Below are positions 19,888-31,484 of a DNA stretch of 64,000 nucleotides, one piece after another. A program made the translations under genes and the position numbers. Position 1 is the stretch's first letter; each line of letters begins with the position of its first letter. The stretch comes from Cryoendolithus antarcticus (lineage: Eukaryota; Ascomycota; Dothideomycetes; Cladosporiales; Cladosporiaceae): NCBI GenBank assembly GCA_002077065.1, contig NAJO01000027.1:558001-622000 (forward strand), written 5' to 3'. A model generated the notes under the pieces. The model was not told the DNA's origin. It ran no database searches and was given only the letters and a program-made list of their open reading frames with translations.

Positions 19888-21381
19888 ATGGCTGCAGTGT
19901 CGCCGTCGTCCTCGCCGCGGCTTCCATCGCCACCACCAATTGCAGAGGACCAAACATCACCCGGTCTCTCCTTGTTCGAGGGCAACTTCCTGTCCCATAC
20001 CCGCAATGGAGACTCGGGCGCTTCGCGGCGCATACGACCAGGCACCAAAGCAGATGACATGGCAGAAGGACCACCACTAGTCGACTTGCAGGAGATCGAT
20101 TCTGCCTTCCAATTGACCGAGCATCTCAAAGCTCTACACTACCACCACACCCATCCCCCATCCGAATCCTCCGCCTCCGCCCACACAGTCCCAATCACCC
20201 CCGAAATCGCACTAGAACTCGCCCACCCACCTCCAGGCACCGCCAAAGAGATCTGGCTCTACGAGCTCGCCCGCCACCTCATCCAAAAAACCAACGGCAT
20301 CATCATCGCCCTCTTCACCGATGACCCCCCCTGCTCCCCACAAACCTGCTTCGAAATGCGCGCCAGCGAATGGCAATACCTCTGCGCCGTCCACGACCCG
20401 CCCAAGTCCTGCGCCGCCATAGACTACTGCTGCCACACGCTCGACTGGGCCGCCAGCACTCTCTGCAACTCAAAGCTCTTCCCTAGCCGCTTGAATCTCG
20501 GTACAGGCGGCACGCAAGGGGACAAGATGCTCAATCAGCAGATGAAGGAGATTACGAATATTTTTAGGCGCGTGTATAGGATATATGCGCACGCGTGGTT
20601 TCAGCATCGGGAGGTGTTTTGGCGGGTCGAGGGGAAGACGGGACTGTATGTATTTTTCAAGACGGTGTGTGATGTGTATGGTTTGATTCAGCAGGAGAAT
20701 TACACGATACCGCCTGAGGCTGAGGGTCTGGAGCCGAGGGAGGAAGTGGGCAGGGACGATCAGCAGGCGCCGATGATGCCTAGCTTGCTGCGGCGGCAGG
20801 ATGGTGCAGATGATGGTGGAGAGCAAGAGCCCGCCGGCAACGCGATCATCTCGATGGGCGAAACGACGAGACGACACAGGCACACGAAGAGCGACATGGC
20901 GCCGCCGATCACGACAAGCATTGCTGAGGAGGCTGAAGAAGAGGATGAATCGCCAGCCAAGCCAGATCTTGAGCGTGCGGCTACAATACTGCCCGTCGAG
21001 CAGAAACTTGAACCTGATGACGATGTGCCTGTCAAGGACGAGGAGAAGTCGCCAGTCGATGAAGATGCGGATCCGGATCTGGGCGTCACACGGAGTGATA
21101 CTATCAAGCCGTTTCGTGACGTCGAGCAGAGCGAGGTGAAGCAGGAGAATCCCGGAGAAGGCGGACTCAATGATGAATCAGAGCCAGAGGTCACAGTTGT
21201 GGAAGTTGAGGAGACTGAGGAAGGGCATGTCACTACCAACGATGCTCCAAAGGAGACGGAAGTGGTGCAAGCATCTCTAGCACCAACCGTAGAAGCGCAT
21301 GAGGGCAGCAAGGACGCCGAAATCACCTCAGAAGCACCACCCGCCGCTGCTGAGGAAGCGAAAGCCAGTGTAGAGGATTGA
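19888..21381 (+). CDS. mob3: MOB1/phocein-family protein (MOB3, striatin-complex subunit)
   Basis: 497 residues, single exon, ATG at 19888. Residues about 100-290 form a Mob1/phocein domain: FEMRASEWQYLCAVHDPPKS, then AIDYCCHTLDWAASTL and IFRRVYRIYAHAWFQHREVF, with a Cys near the start of the domain and paired histidines (H-x4-H) that fit the Mob zinc site. The phocein-type 'CAVHDPP...CAAIDY' block separates it from Mob1/Mob2 kinase co-activators. In Sordaria and Neurospora the orthologue is a STRIPAK subunit needed for hyphal fusion and sexual development. The 200-residue C-terminal extension is very acidic and disordered (EEAEEEDESP, VVEVEETEE), which is usual in filamentous fungi. Confidence 0.92.
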   Translation: MAAVSPSSSPRLPSPPPIAEDQTSPGLSLFEGNFLSHTRNGDSGASRRIRPGTKADDMAEGPPLVDLQEIDSAFQLTEHLKALHYHHTHPPSESSASAHTVPITPEIALELAHPPPGTAKEIWLYELARHLIQKTNGIIIALFTDDPPCSPQTCFEMRASEWQYLCAVHDPPKSCAAIDYCCHTLDWAASTLCNSKLFPSRLNLGTGGTQGDKMLNQQMKEITNIFRRVYRIYAHAWFQHREVFWRVEGKTGLYVFFKTVCDVYGLIQQENYTIPPEAEGLEPREEVGRDDQQAPMMPSLLRRQDGADDGGEQEPAGNAIISMGETTRRHRHTKSDMAPPITTSIAEEAEEEDESPAKPDLERAATILPVEQKLEPDDDVPVKDEEKSPVDEDADPDLGVTRSDTIKPFRDVEQSEVKQENPGEGGLNDESEPEVTVVEVEETEEGHVTTNDAPKETEVVQASLAPTVEAHEGSKDAEITSEAPPAAAEEAKASVED

Positions 21382-22382
21382 AGTATCGAAGACCTCTCAA
21401 TGAACTGCCGTTCCTGCTAGGCGCGAAGGCTGGAGGGAGTCGCAGCACCACAAGTTTGTCTTCTGCGTACATGAGAGACGACAATTGTATGTCTCCAGTA
21501 AGATTGGGTGATGTCACAATCCCTGAAACTGACCCCTGTGGTAGATGTGCATTGCTATCAACACCAATAACAAGGACGTCGTCGAAATCGATCATGCAGA
21601 TATGACACTATCCCAAGCTTCTCATGCCTGCGAGCCCGTAGTGAGCACCAAGAGATGTAGCTCTTACTTGGCTCGACCAGTGCGCGTGCGCGAGGCTGTA
21701 CCACAGCCTTGTGTCTCCTTCCAGCGTGCCAAGACACGGATAGCAGCAGACACATCTGCAAGCATCCGCGCGGCGCAGTCAAGATGCTGCGAGACTATTG
21801 ATTGAGATGCCGAGGCTGGTATAGCGGTGCAGTGGTTTGCATGAATGGTACATGGGAGGTGTGTAGCTCAATCCGTTCACTCTGCCACTCTGCTGCTCAG
21901 CCTGATCTTCAAGTCATCTCCCATTTGTTCCTTCCGCTCAGAGCTCGGTGCTATGTCAAGCTTGGCCTCGATCGCTTCTTCCACTTGCCTTTGTCACTTC
22001 ACTACCTTGGTCCTGCGCAGCAAACACAACTGCGTCATTGGTTTCACCATTCTCTCTCCACAAGTTTACCACCCTGATGCGCATCTACCAAGCAAGCTGC
22101 AGTAACATGCGCGCTTGATGTCGGTCTAGAGAGAATCACTTGACTACGATTCCAACGACGCCTTCCAGCAGCGCTCTCGGTGGTGCAGCTCCGGCAAGGC
22201 TCACTGTCACAGCCAAACTGGAAGAGGCGTTGGAGTAACGCCTCAAATCCTGAGAGACGCGGCAATTCCCGCGCAAGTTCTGAAGAGTCTACTTCGCCTC
22301 CACCGTTCACCGCAACCAACCCATTGGAATGATCGCATAAGCATCTCCTGTCACTCTCTTTGCCGTTGCGCTCACCGATAAC
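21382..22382. other. Intergenic region, 1 kb, nothing recognised
   Basis: Separates two same-strand genes. The frames present are under 120 codons and have no domain. It should contain the mob3 terminator and the promoter of the Cys-rich membrane-protein gene. Confidence 0.5.
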
Positions 22383-23794
22383 ATGGCATGGCGCGCAGTA
22401 CATGCGCTTTCCCTCCTGCTTCTCATACCCTCGAGAGCGCTGGCTGAGAACTGCTACTACCCCAACGGCGACCTGTCCACCATCGACTACCCTTGCTCGA
22501 GCGATGGAGGCGCCTGCTGTCCGCTGAACTGGCGGTGTCTGTCAAACGGGCTCTGCTACCTCGAGAACGAGAATTACTTCGAGCGTCATACATGTACGGA
22601 TAAGAACTGGGGGAGCAGCTGTCCAGACTTCTGCACATACAGTAAGTCTTCACCAGTGCAGATTACAAGACATAGAGCTGACGCGTCGCAGACGGCACAG
22701 CGCCGGGCAACGAGGCGATCTTGCAGTGCGATGACGACACTTACTGCTGCGACTGGAATCGCGTGAGCGGTAATTGTTGCAATAAGGCGGCTACGAGCTT
22801 TGATCTCGCGCAGGGGACGCAGATAGCCCTCATATCTGCTACGGCGCCGAGGACGCCTGCGACGTCCTCCGCTGGGATCACCAGCTCCTCGACCACGACC
22901 ACCGCGGGAACTATCTCGAGCACACCCACTTCGACAGCAAGTCAGAGCACGACTCAAGAAACAACAACAGCGTCGTCCTTACCCACCACTGCGCAGACCT
23001 CCACAGCAGTCATGGTCTCCACACCCACCTCCTCGGGCGCCTCTCCCACAACGATCACTCAGGTCCGCACATTGATCAGCACGCCCTCCACCACGCCCTC
23101 CAGCACCACTTCTCCCGCTCCCCACTCTCTGGCGCCCATAATCGGCCCGGCAGTCGGCGTCCCCCTCTTCCTCGCCCTCCTCGCCCCCCTAGCTTTCCTC
23201 CTGATTCGCCGCCGTCGCAAAGCAAAATACGCCAAATTCAACCCCGAGCTCTTTAGCCCGGAGACTTCCTCAGCCGGCGCAACGGATATGTACGCGCATC
23301 TCGGCGGTGGGGATCCGTATAAAGACGGGCGGCCGGAGTTGGACTCTTATCCTGTGGCGGAGACGAAGCCGATTAATGAGCTGGAAGGCGCAGGGGCTTA
23401 CGATGCACGACACAAGACAGCAGCAGGAGGCATGGGAAGCCCACAAAGCCACGGCAAATCCGCCAGCTCCGTGTCGCCGATGGCAGGAAGCACGGATCGG
23501 TGGTCCACTGTTTCGGAGCTTCAACAGCCTGCTGGACCGCAACAGCCGACGTCGTGGACGCCTGGGAACGGCTTGGGCGTGGGTAGCGGTGTACGGCAAG
23601 GCCAGCATTCGAGCGTGCACCCTTACATGAGACCGGAGCTGCAGCACGGGCAGGGCATGGGGATGGGCATGGGTAGCGTACCAGAAGATACCGCGCCAGT
23701 CTACCGCGCATACCAGCCTCCGCACAGAGAGGTCGCGGAGCTGAGTGGTAGTGAAGTGCTGGCTGTACGGAAAGAAGAGGGGGGTAGTGGGTGA
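22383..23794 (+). CDS. Cys-rich single-pass plasma-membrane protein, function unknown
   Basis: Two exons, 22383-22641 and 22692-23794. The 50-bp intron (GTAAGT...GCAG) rejoins the frame to read CTYNGTAPGNEAILQC, giving 453 residues. It has a signal peptide (about 1-21, ending SRALA). A compact Cys-rich ectodomain follows (ENCYYPNGD, SDGGACCPLNWRCLSNGLC, SSCPDFCTY, DDDTYCCDWNRVSGNCC), then a long Ser/Thr-rich, probably O-mannosylated stalk. One transmembrane helix (IIGPAVGVPLFLALLAPLAF) is capped by RRRRK, and the cytoplasmic tail of about 190 residues is Gly/Gln/Pro-rich. This layout recurs in Pezizomycotina and resembles WSC/Mid2 cell-wall sensors, but the Cys pattern is not WSC. A sensor role is inference. 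Confidence 0.85.
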
Positions 23795-24193
23795 TGCTCA
23801 GGGGTTTGGGGAGGGCTGGGTATGCACTGATGGACTCGGCTGCGACAGTGCGTAGTCCCAGGAGGAAGGACATGGAGTTATGATGAATGCATGAAACTCT
23901 ACTGTTCCGCTCTTCCACACGTGCGTAACATGTGAGCCCTGCCCTACAACGTACAGGCTACGTGCCCCGCGGTAACGGCAAAGAATGTATATTTATGACA
24001 ACGTCAGGCGTCTGACAGGCCTCGCTTGACCTTGACCGAAGCATTTGATCCAGCAGGGAACTGTGAACATGATGGGGGAAAGAGTCTCGCTCTCAGAAAA
24101 CTTTCATTCAATGGCCAGAGCTCGTTCGCTCCAGCGCTCTCAGTGCTAATATATGCTCACGGAAACTATACTATTCGATCTTTGAACCTTTCA
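23795..24193. other. Convergent intergenic region
   Basis: 399 bp between two 3' ends. No gene or repeat supported. Confidence 0.55.
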
Positions 24194-27097
24194 TCATGCC
24201 ACGCCAGCAGGCGCACTATCCTCCATCTTGACATCCTCCTCCACAACCGCACTCCCGCTCTCTTGCACCCTGCCCAGCTCAGAAGCACTAGCCAGCAGCG
24301 CCGGCACAGTGGTAGAAGTCGCGGACATGGGCGAGCTGTCCCGATCAGTCTTCGTGAGCTCCGGCTCTTTGTCTTTAGCCTTGGTGCGGCGGGTGTAGTC
24401 GCTTAGACTCAGCTTCTTGCGTGCTGGTGAGGGATTCACTGATGCGACGACTGAGGGGGAGAAAATTGGGGCGCCGCTTAGGGGGCCGAGAGAGGCGGGT
24501 GAGGCGGCGAGGCTGGTATTGAGGAGATTAGGTGTGGTGGCACTGGCTGTGCTGAGTGGTGTTTCCAGGCTACCGGCAGCCGCGAAAGGGTTGCTCTGGG
24601 GTGGCGGCATGATGAGGTGCATGTCGTGAGGCTTGCTCGGGTTGGACTTCTGGGGATGCATTTGCGGTCCGCCGTCGGATTCTTCTGGCCAGGGAGGTGC
24701 AGGAGGCGTCGGAGCTGCGTGCGCTGCAGGTTTACCAGGTATGGCTGTATCTGCCATACTGTCGCTCTCTGCTTTTGGTGTGTTCGTGTGCTCCGACTTG
24801 CGCTCTACGCCACCAATCTCGTCGTGCATCTCAATGTCCTCGTCCGGTGCTCTTATGCTACTATGAGGCCCCTCGATACTGCCGAAACCCTGAGAAGACG
24901 ACGATGAAGACGGGCGAATAACCATGTCTCTGGTGGTCGGTGAGCTGTCTGTGGTGGGTGCCCTGTGCGCCCGTGCCTTCGATAGTGCTTCGCGATGCAT
25001 CGCGTTGTTCTTCGCACACCTCTCCAGCAAGCGCTGACGGTTCGAAGTATAGGGTCGCGAGGATCTTGGAGGTGGTGTTCGAGCTGCAGTGTCTTCAGCA
25101 TCCATGTCGCATTGGACATCGGCGTTCACATAGACTGGTCGTGGCCGTGGTTGAGCAGGCTTCGCCAATTGCTTGGAGGCTGTTGCTTTCATGCTTGGTG
25201 GAGGCTTGGGTCGCCGGTTGTTTGTTGACTTGGCTGAGGGAGGAGCGGCAGGTCTTGTGTCGACGTTCCGCGAAGTAGGAGCAGTGGGCAGATGCAGCTG
25301 CTTCGAGCTCGTCGCGCTCGGTGTGTTCAGTGTCGATCCTGCGCTGCTGCGCTTCTTCTTTTGCTTGATCAAGCCCTCCTCCGCTTGCTTATTGAAGAGC
25401 TCCTCCTCTTTCGCGACCTTTCGCCGCTCTCGTTCGGACATCTCGTACATCCCATTCATGCTATAGTGCGTATTCGGTGTGATGTCGCGGCTAGCCGAGT
25501 CCCGATCCACGGAGTCTGAAGCTGATCGTGAGTCAGAAGGCTCGTCTTCATGGTCAGCTCTCCGAATCTCGCTGCCCGACCGACTATTGACCGAGTGTGT
25601 ATTGAGGGGAGAGATGTGCTGTCCAATCTTCTTTCTCTTCGCGCCAGCCTTAGGCACCTTCGCTGTGTCCTCTATGCTGATCACCTCACCACGTCTGTCC
25701 ATCCGAGCCATCAGGCAGACATCTCTTGGATGACCACAAGCGCAGGGACCGCAATTGGCGAGCACTGTCGAGGCCCAGAGTGAGACGCCTGGCGCAAAGG
25801 ATGTTGATGTCCCATCTTGGGCCTGGAATACCATGGCCTGTGGTCGAGGAGCAGCACCCCACTCGATGGTGATTTCATCGCCAGCTTCAATATCGCGAAT
25901 GGCCATGAAGCAGAAGTGGTAGTCGGCCTGGTTGGTGATGATGATCTTGAGCTCGGCATTCGGATGACAGCTTCTCCGTATGTATCGCACGTCGGTCCCC
26001 TCACTGCGAGCGTCTATGCACACTGGAAGCTGCGGGTGGAAGAAGACAAAAGGCTCCGGATGGACCAGCGAAGACCAACGGTTCACGGGATCCTGCTTGT
26101 ACTCGTCGACATACTGGATGTGGCCTCGTAGCTCACCTATACATGCCTGTGGTGCTAAGGGTTGTACAGCGACCAAGCACTTCCATGCCGCATACTGATT
26201 GTTAGCTGTGACAAAGTTCGGATCCACCCTCTCTTGTATTTCGACTTCTGTCTGAGCTGACAATAGCTCAGGCGCACCGTCCCATCGCATGAAGATGTCG
26301 CCGAGCTGTGCACCATCTGTAATTTTGGCAACCTCTTCCTGGTCGCCCACCCAGATCGTGAATGCTTCGTAGATAGCGACTCCTGCAACATTGCTATCGG
26401 GCACGCGGTAGTGATCCTCGCGGTATGCACGCAGGAACTCCTCGGAATACATTGGAATGATGGTTTCCGGTGAGCGTGAGACGCTCCGCCGATGATGGAC
26501 GCTGGATCCGTTCCGTTTGCGTGACTGACCGTTAATGGAGGCTTGCGCAACGGAGTTTGATGGGCGATGGCTTGTCTTCGGCCGTTTCGTGGGCGGCGGC
26601 TGATCACGCGGACTTGCTGTATGTCGCTCTGGTGGCCAGCCATTCGTCATCGCTGGTGCAGCAGTGTCCTTGACCTTTTTCTTATGACTTATCTTGACCG
26701 TGGCCTTGTTGCTGGCTGGTCGCTTGGCGCCGTTGTGTTGAGGTCCGTACTTCTCCTCGTTAGCCTCCTTCTGTGCAATGAACGCGGCATGGCGGTCGCT
26801 CTGTGTCTGCGGTCTGCAGTCTTCACACCAGTGGCTGAGATCGTCGAGCGAGCTATTGCCGAAGTGGGGATAGTAACACGAGATGTGCTGCCATGTGTTG
26901 CAGCCATCACATTGCACTGTATTTCCATCATCTTCGTTGTTGCCGCAGAAGCAGTTGATTGCCTCATCATCGCCAGTGCTCTCGGTCGGCTGCGCGGTGC
27001 GGTGCGAATACTCTGGGTGGGGTGCGACGCCATTCGGCGCAGCGTGTCGATAGTCCTGAACAGGATGCGTGGCGGAATGGCGGAAGGTGTCTGTCAT
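24194..27097 (-). CDS. SET3: Set3-type PHD finger + SET domain chromatin protein
   Basis: Scaffold subunit of the Set3C histone deacetylase complex in yeast; its PHD finger binds H3K4 methyl marks and its SET domain is usually regarded as inactive. From the first in-frame ATG (27097, MTDTFRHSA) the protein is 967 residues. The frame stays open upstream to about 27304 without an ATG, so a spliced 5' exon is possible (a CTAAC branch-like motif and a GCAG acceptor lie at the boundary). The PHD finger follows soon after the start (CFCGNNEDDGNTVQCDGC, WQHISCYYPH, HWCEDC). The SET domain lies in mid-protein (RYIRRSCHPNAEL ... CFMAIRDIEAGDEITIEWG), with RRSCHPN where active enzymes have NHSC. The C-terminal half is disordered and basic. 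Confidence 0.92.
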   Translation of the reverse strand: MTDTFRHSATHPVQDYRHAAPNGVAPHPEYSHRTAQPTESTGDDEAINCFCGNNEDDGNTVQCDGCNTWQHISCYYPHFGNSSLDDLSHWCEDCRPQTQSDRHAAFIAQKEANEEKYGPQHNGAKRPASNKATVKISHKKKVKDTAAPAMTNGWPPERHTASPRDQPPPTKRPKTSHRPSNSVAQASINGQSRKRNGSSVHHRRSVSRSPETIIPMYSEEFLRAYREDHYRVPDSNVAGVAIYEAFTIWVGDQEEVAKITDGAQLGDIFMRWDGAPELLSAQTEVEIQERVDPNFVTANNQYAAWKCLVAVQPLAPQACIGELRGHIQYVDEYKQDPVNRWSSLVHPEPFVFFHPQLPVCIDARSEGTDVRYIRRSCHPNAELKIIITNQADYHFCFMAIRDIEAGDEITIEWGAAPRPQAMVFQAQDGTSTSFAPGVSLWASTVLANCGPCACGHPRDVCLMARMDRRGEVISIEDTAKVPKAGAKRKKIGQHISPLNTHSVNSRSGSEIRRADHEDEPSDSRSASDSVDRDSASRDITPNTHYSMNGMYEMSERERRKVAKEEELFNKQAEEGLIKQKKKRSSAGSTLNTPSATSSKQLHLPTAPTSRNVDTRPAAPPSAKSTNNRRPKPPPSMKATASKQLAKPAQPRPRPVYVNADVQCDMDAEDTAARTPPPRSSRPYTSNRQRLLERCAKNNAMHREALSKARAHRAPTTDSSPTTRDMVIRPSSSSSSQGFGSIEGPHSSIRAPDEDIEMHDEIGGVERKSEHTNTPKAESDSMADTAIPGKPAAHAAPTPPAPPWPEESDGGPQMHPQKSNPSKPHDMHLIMPPPQSNPFAAAGSLETPLSTASATTPNLLNTSLAASPASLGPLSGAPIFSPSVVASVNPSPARKKLSLSDYTRRTKAKDKEPELTKTDRDSSPMSATSTTVPALLASASELGRVQESGSAVVEEDVKMEDSAPAGVA

Positions 27098-30000
27098 GCT
27101 ATCGCGTCGCAAATCGGTATCGGGTGTCGCGAATTTAGGTTGCAGGGTGTTGTCGGAGCCTGCGTCGCATGACGGGAAGCCGGCTGCCTGACGCCTGAGG
27201 GCGAATGCTGTCGACGTATTGTGGCCGTATGCCGATGTGGAAGGCGTGTTGGTGTAGGAGGGAGAGGGGAGTGTCAACGCCAGGACTGCACCGTTGTTAG
27301 GAGCGTTTCACGTTGCGACACCACAATGGTCGCGGTCAGACTCGGCAGCTAACGAAAGCGTAGCCTCATCTGGGTGCAATGGATGTCTTTTGCATACCGG
27401 CGGAGCATCAGTGTCGTGTTGGTGGAGGGTGGAAGAGGCGGTCGCGAAGGAGGCTGCGGAGTTCGAGGGTGTTGGCGACGCGAAGGGGGTCTGCGGTCAG
27501 TGAGAACGGTGTTACGCCAGTGGAATAGCGCGTAGAGTGGTAGTGGTGATGAATGCCCGGATGCTGAACAGGTAGTGGCGGTGTTGGGGTGGTGAGTAAT
27601 GAAAGTGCGCGTGAGGGGATTGGCAAGATTGGAAACAGAGAGTAACTCAACTCCAGCGACAGACTCCTCCAAAAGCCTTGGCGGAAAGCAGACCAGGGTG
27701 GGTCGTGCGCCCGGACTGCAGCTGCGCGCACTGCTAGACAGCTGCTCCAGGACGTGCCTGCCTCGCGCACCGTGAGAAGTATTCGCCGCTATCGGCCGGG
27801 CGTCTCCGCCACCACCTTGCTGACACAGCAGACTTTGCGCGAGTGCAGAGTTTGCAACGATGTGTGAGAGGCAAAGACAACAGAAGAGCATGGTGGAGGG
27901 TGTGAAAGTGGCAGGCGATGGGCAATCCGGCGCATCATAGTGGGCGTGCTGTCCAATTACACGGCAGCTGCACACAGGCCCTCGGACGTGCATCCCGGGC
28001 AGCGAATGAAACCATCGCCTCCCCGCTCGGTATCTGCGTGAGGCCTGCCGGGCCTGCATTACGTGATCACGCGGAATACCTCGTCTGGACTGTGAGGACT
28101 GCAGTATGATGTGATGACGTTCAGCTCTCTTCTCCAACACTGTGCCAAACTGCCACCTTCGTCTGCCCTGAATTTCGAATCTGTGTCAACGCTCACATGA
28201 GCTTGACCGCGTCAGTGATGTGCTACGCAGCCCGAATCCAGAGCAAAGACGCGAATGGCAATCCTGCTCTCTCAGACCGAAAGTGCGTGGTGATCTCACT
28301 GTCGCAGCTACGCCCATAGCAGTACAGGATTGTTCGGAGCCTGTAAGAAATGGAGGTGATGTGAGACGAATCCCGGGTTTCCTTGATGAGGCGCGCACGA
28401 CTTCCCAAGCCTGCAACTCAGAGGAGAGTCGAGCAATTGTTCGAAGCAACCAGGGCCATGACTGCGCGGAGTCGCTTTTCTCGCCTGCTTTGTAATATCC
28501 AAAGACGCCGTGACGTCCAGCAAGCACGCTGTCACGAAGCATCATCCGGGCTACGTCCGCTATCACAAATGTCTGACACCATCTTACGTAGATACCGACA
28601 GCATCATAACAGTGCATGCCTCGCAGGAGTGCGGCCAAGAGACACGATCAAGAGGAGACTTTGGTTGTCCACTTGATGGCACCTCTCCCCGACGTTCTCG
28701 AGGCGCGAGATGTACTGCGTCGCTTTCGACATAAGTTCCGCCTCTCCAGAAGTTAACTCTCCTGCGCTACTATCAACGTGCCCACAACAGCGGGGCGGCG
28801 ACACGGTGAGGAGAGGAGAAGAGCTAGCCTCTGCTAGTCACTAACCTAGCCTCCAATGCTCTCCTAAATGCAGTGAATAATTATGTCATTGTTACGGCTG
28901 GGTTGAGCTAAGCGTTCACCGCAACGCAGACACCTGGAGCGGCGGATATTGCGTGGGAGATCGTCGAAGTATCGAAGAAGCCAGTGTATGACACCTGGCA
29001 AATGCAGGTGATTCAATTGAGTCTCTCACTCAATCTCCGCCAATCTGGACGTGTGCACTCATTGCGCTGGGATTGTGCTAACATACTCTTCATCGGCTCT
29101 TTCCGAGTTGACTGTAGAAAGTCTTGAGGTTGGCCAGTCGCGTCGTGCAGCAGAGAGGCGATCTATGAGGTGATGAGAGGGCGTGTGAGGATGTAACCAG
29201 GAGTGCAGCATAGGTCGAAGTGACTGGACGGACTGAGGACAGACAGAAGTGATGGATGAGGCCTGAGGATGTGCTTTGAAGTCAAGCGGGATAAGATCAA
29301 GCTGACTGACCGAGGAGAAGTAGAAGTGATAAACAGTCAAATGAGAGCGGATGGAGGAGGGTAGGCTTGTCCGATGCACCGGGCAGATGACGAAGTCGAA
29401 CGAAGATGGAGAAATGAAACGTTATTCGAAGCTCTGTGCATTAGTGTCGTCTGTCTCATACCAACCCTGTCTCGGACCTACATCACTACCACACCGAGTC
29501 ACTGTCTCGACGACTGCCTGCTTCAGTACCTTACTACCTCGATGCCTTACTGACTCGATGCTTCAATGCCTCCCTGCCTGACCCGCCTCGCCATCTGATC
29601 GAGCTCTATTAGCGTCACATGGTTACTCGAGACTTCTGGTGCATCATACGACCTTCCGGGCAGCGACTATACCTAGCCCATCGGATGAGTGGTGAGTGCC
29701 AGGTCGCTACTCATATGTGAGGGTCCCGAGTGTGGCCGGGCTCAGATCCCAAGGGAACGAATGGACAGGATCGATCTCGAGCTGCAACTAGCACCGAAGA
29801 TCGCTGTAGTATTCAGCGATCTCGTTCACGGTAAAGTAGCGAGCGCGAAAGGATGCAAGGGCGATCGAGCGGGAGCAGTGACAGCAATTCCCCTTGACTA
29901 TCTCCCGCTGCGATAGAACATTCTAATTGCATCTCAGCTGATCTCAATCCCGGTCCCTCATCAAGTCCCTAATTCTCCAGAAATCCGAAACGGAAGTAAT

Positions 30001-30384
30001 GCTCATATCGGCTAGACCCAGGAAGTGGAAAGCAATACTGCCAATCTTCTGCGAGTTCGCGATCGACAGCCACGACATTTCCGTCAAGGTATCCTCTCCC
30101 TCCGACAGCGAGCGACTATCTCATTGTTGCAGGTGCGCTTGTAGAAGCATACCGGTAGTAGAGCAGTCAAACTCTTGGAAGTGGATGTAGATGAGGCAGG
30201 TGGATCCTGCAGCCACGTGAGCACAGCCAATGACGACACAGCTTGGCTGCATGGACATGCAGGTGTAGACAGGCGCCTAGTCCAACCTCCAAGCTATCGA
30301 TCTGTGCCACCAAACAAATACAATTGCCACTTGATACCACATTCCTCTACCGACAGCATAGACACTCACCAATTACAAACCAGC
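27098..30384. other. Large gene-poor stretch, about 3.3 kb
   Basis: Upstream of both SET3 (-) and NPC2 (+), so it includes two promoters. A 263-codon minus frame at 27349-28140 is pyrimidine-rich on its sense strand and Ser/Pro/His/Arg-rich in translation; it looks like a long SET3 leader or promoter, not a gene. Other frames are under 150 codons and match nothing recognised. A possible SET3 5' exon may lie within 27300-27520. Confidence 0.5.
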
Positions 30385-30988
30385 ATGAAGCTCCTCAGCT
30401 TCTCCGCGGCACTTCTCGCCGGCTCCATTGTCAACGCCAAATCCGTCTACCGACCCAATGACGTCTCAATTCAAGACGAATCGCTAGCAGTACCAGGCGA
30501 CAACCCTCTCGTCCACTGCGCAAACCCCAAAGATGATCTACTAGACATCAAAACTGTCGATCTCAACCCCAACCCTCCTACCGCGTAAGCTCCCTCCCTC
30601 CAACCGAAGCCTGAGCTATCCACACACTAATATACCACACAGTGGCACAACCCTCAAAGTCACAGCCAAAGGCTACCTCAGCGAAGACGTCGAAGAAGGC
30701 GCTAAAGTCCACCTCCAAGTGAAATACGGCCTCATCACCATCATCAAGCAAGACGCCGACCTGTGCGAGCAAGTCAAGAACGTGGACCTCGAGTGCCCGG
30801 TCAAGAAGGGCACGACTGAGCTGTCGAAGGACATTGAGCTGCCGAGCCAGATCCCGCCGGGGAAGTACACGGTGCTGGCCGATGTTGTGACGAAGGATGG
30901 GAAGAAGATTACGTGCTTGAGTGCTACTGTGCAGTTCTCGCGCGGTGGGAGCGGGGCTGTGACGGGGAGCTGGTTGAAGGATCTGTAG
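30385..30988 (+). CDS. NPC2: NPC2-type phosphatidylglycerol/phosphatidylinositol transfer protein
   Basis: Two exons, 30385-30584 and 30643-30988. The 58-bp intron (GTAAGC...CACAG with a CTAAT branch-like motif) joins the frame to give 181 residues. Residues 1-18 are a signal peptide (LLAGSIVNA). The rest is an ML (MD-2-related lipid recognition) domain: [69 protein letters not shown]. The paired cysteines are those that form the ML disulfides. The product acts in the vacuole lumen, where it binds sterols or phospholipids and hands them to NPC1/Ncr1 or membranes. Convergent with VMA7. Confidence 0.95.
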
Positions 30989-31484
30989 ATGGAGGGATGA
31001 AAGGCACGATTGATCGCGTGTGGAGCCATCGATGCATCAGGGAAGTGGAGAGCATTGCATGATCATTCGATCTGGTAGAAGCCCTGTCTATAGTAGTGAA
31101 ACCACTGTTTGCCCACATTAAGACAACGCTCACAAAGCTCTGACTGCCTCTCAGTGAGTCCAGAAGCGTGGCTACCGGAATTACGCGTTACGCCACAGCA
31201 GTGAGCTGGCGTTAATGGGAGCGGTGAGAGACCCGAAGGGACATCGATTGCAGGTTCTTTGTCTCGATCATACTGTCACTATTTCATCGGGGTAGACTAT
31301 AGTAGCACAAGAGCGTCTCCGAATCTTCAACACCAATGTTCTCGTGCAGTAACCCAATCTCAGCTTCTGGACAGCTGCTAACATCGCACTCTTGAGATGA
31401 ACGTAACCTTGAACACCACACTGTAGGGTATCTCATTTATACATGCATTCTCATCTACAACCTCGCTCATCGCCACCAGACCCT
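30989..31484. other. Convergent intergenic region, NPC2 / VMA7
   Basis: 496 bp between two 3' ends; no supported gene. The small plus-strand frame 31443-31697 is antisense to VMA7 exon 4. Confidence 0.55.

Noticed and set aside
27349..28140. 263-codon minus-strand open frame upstream of SET3
   Set aside because: It is pyrimidine-rich on its sense strand, has low-complexity Ser/Pro/Arg/His translation, no domain and overlaps other frames. It fits a long leader or promoter better than a gene.
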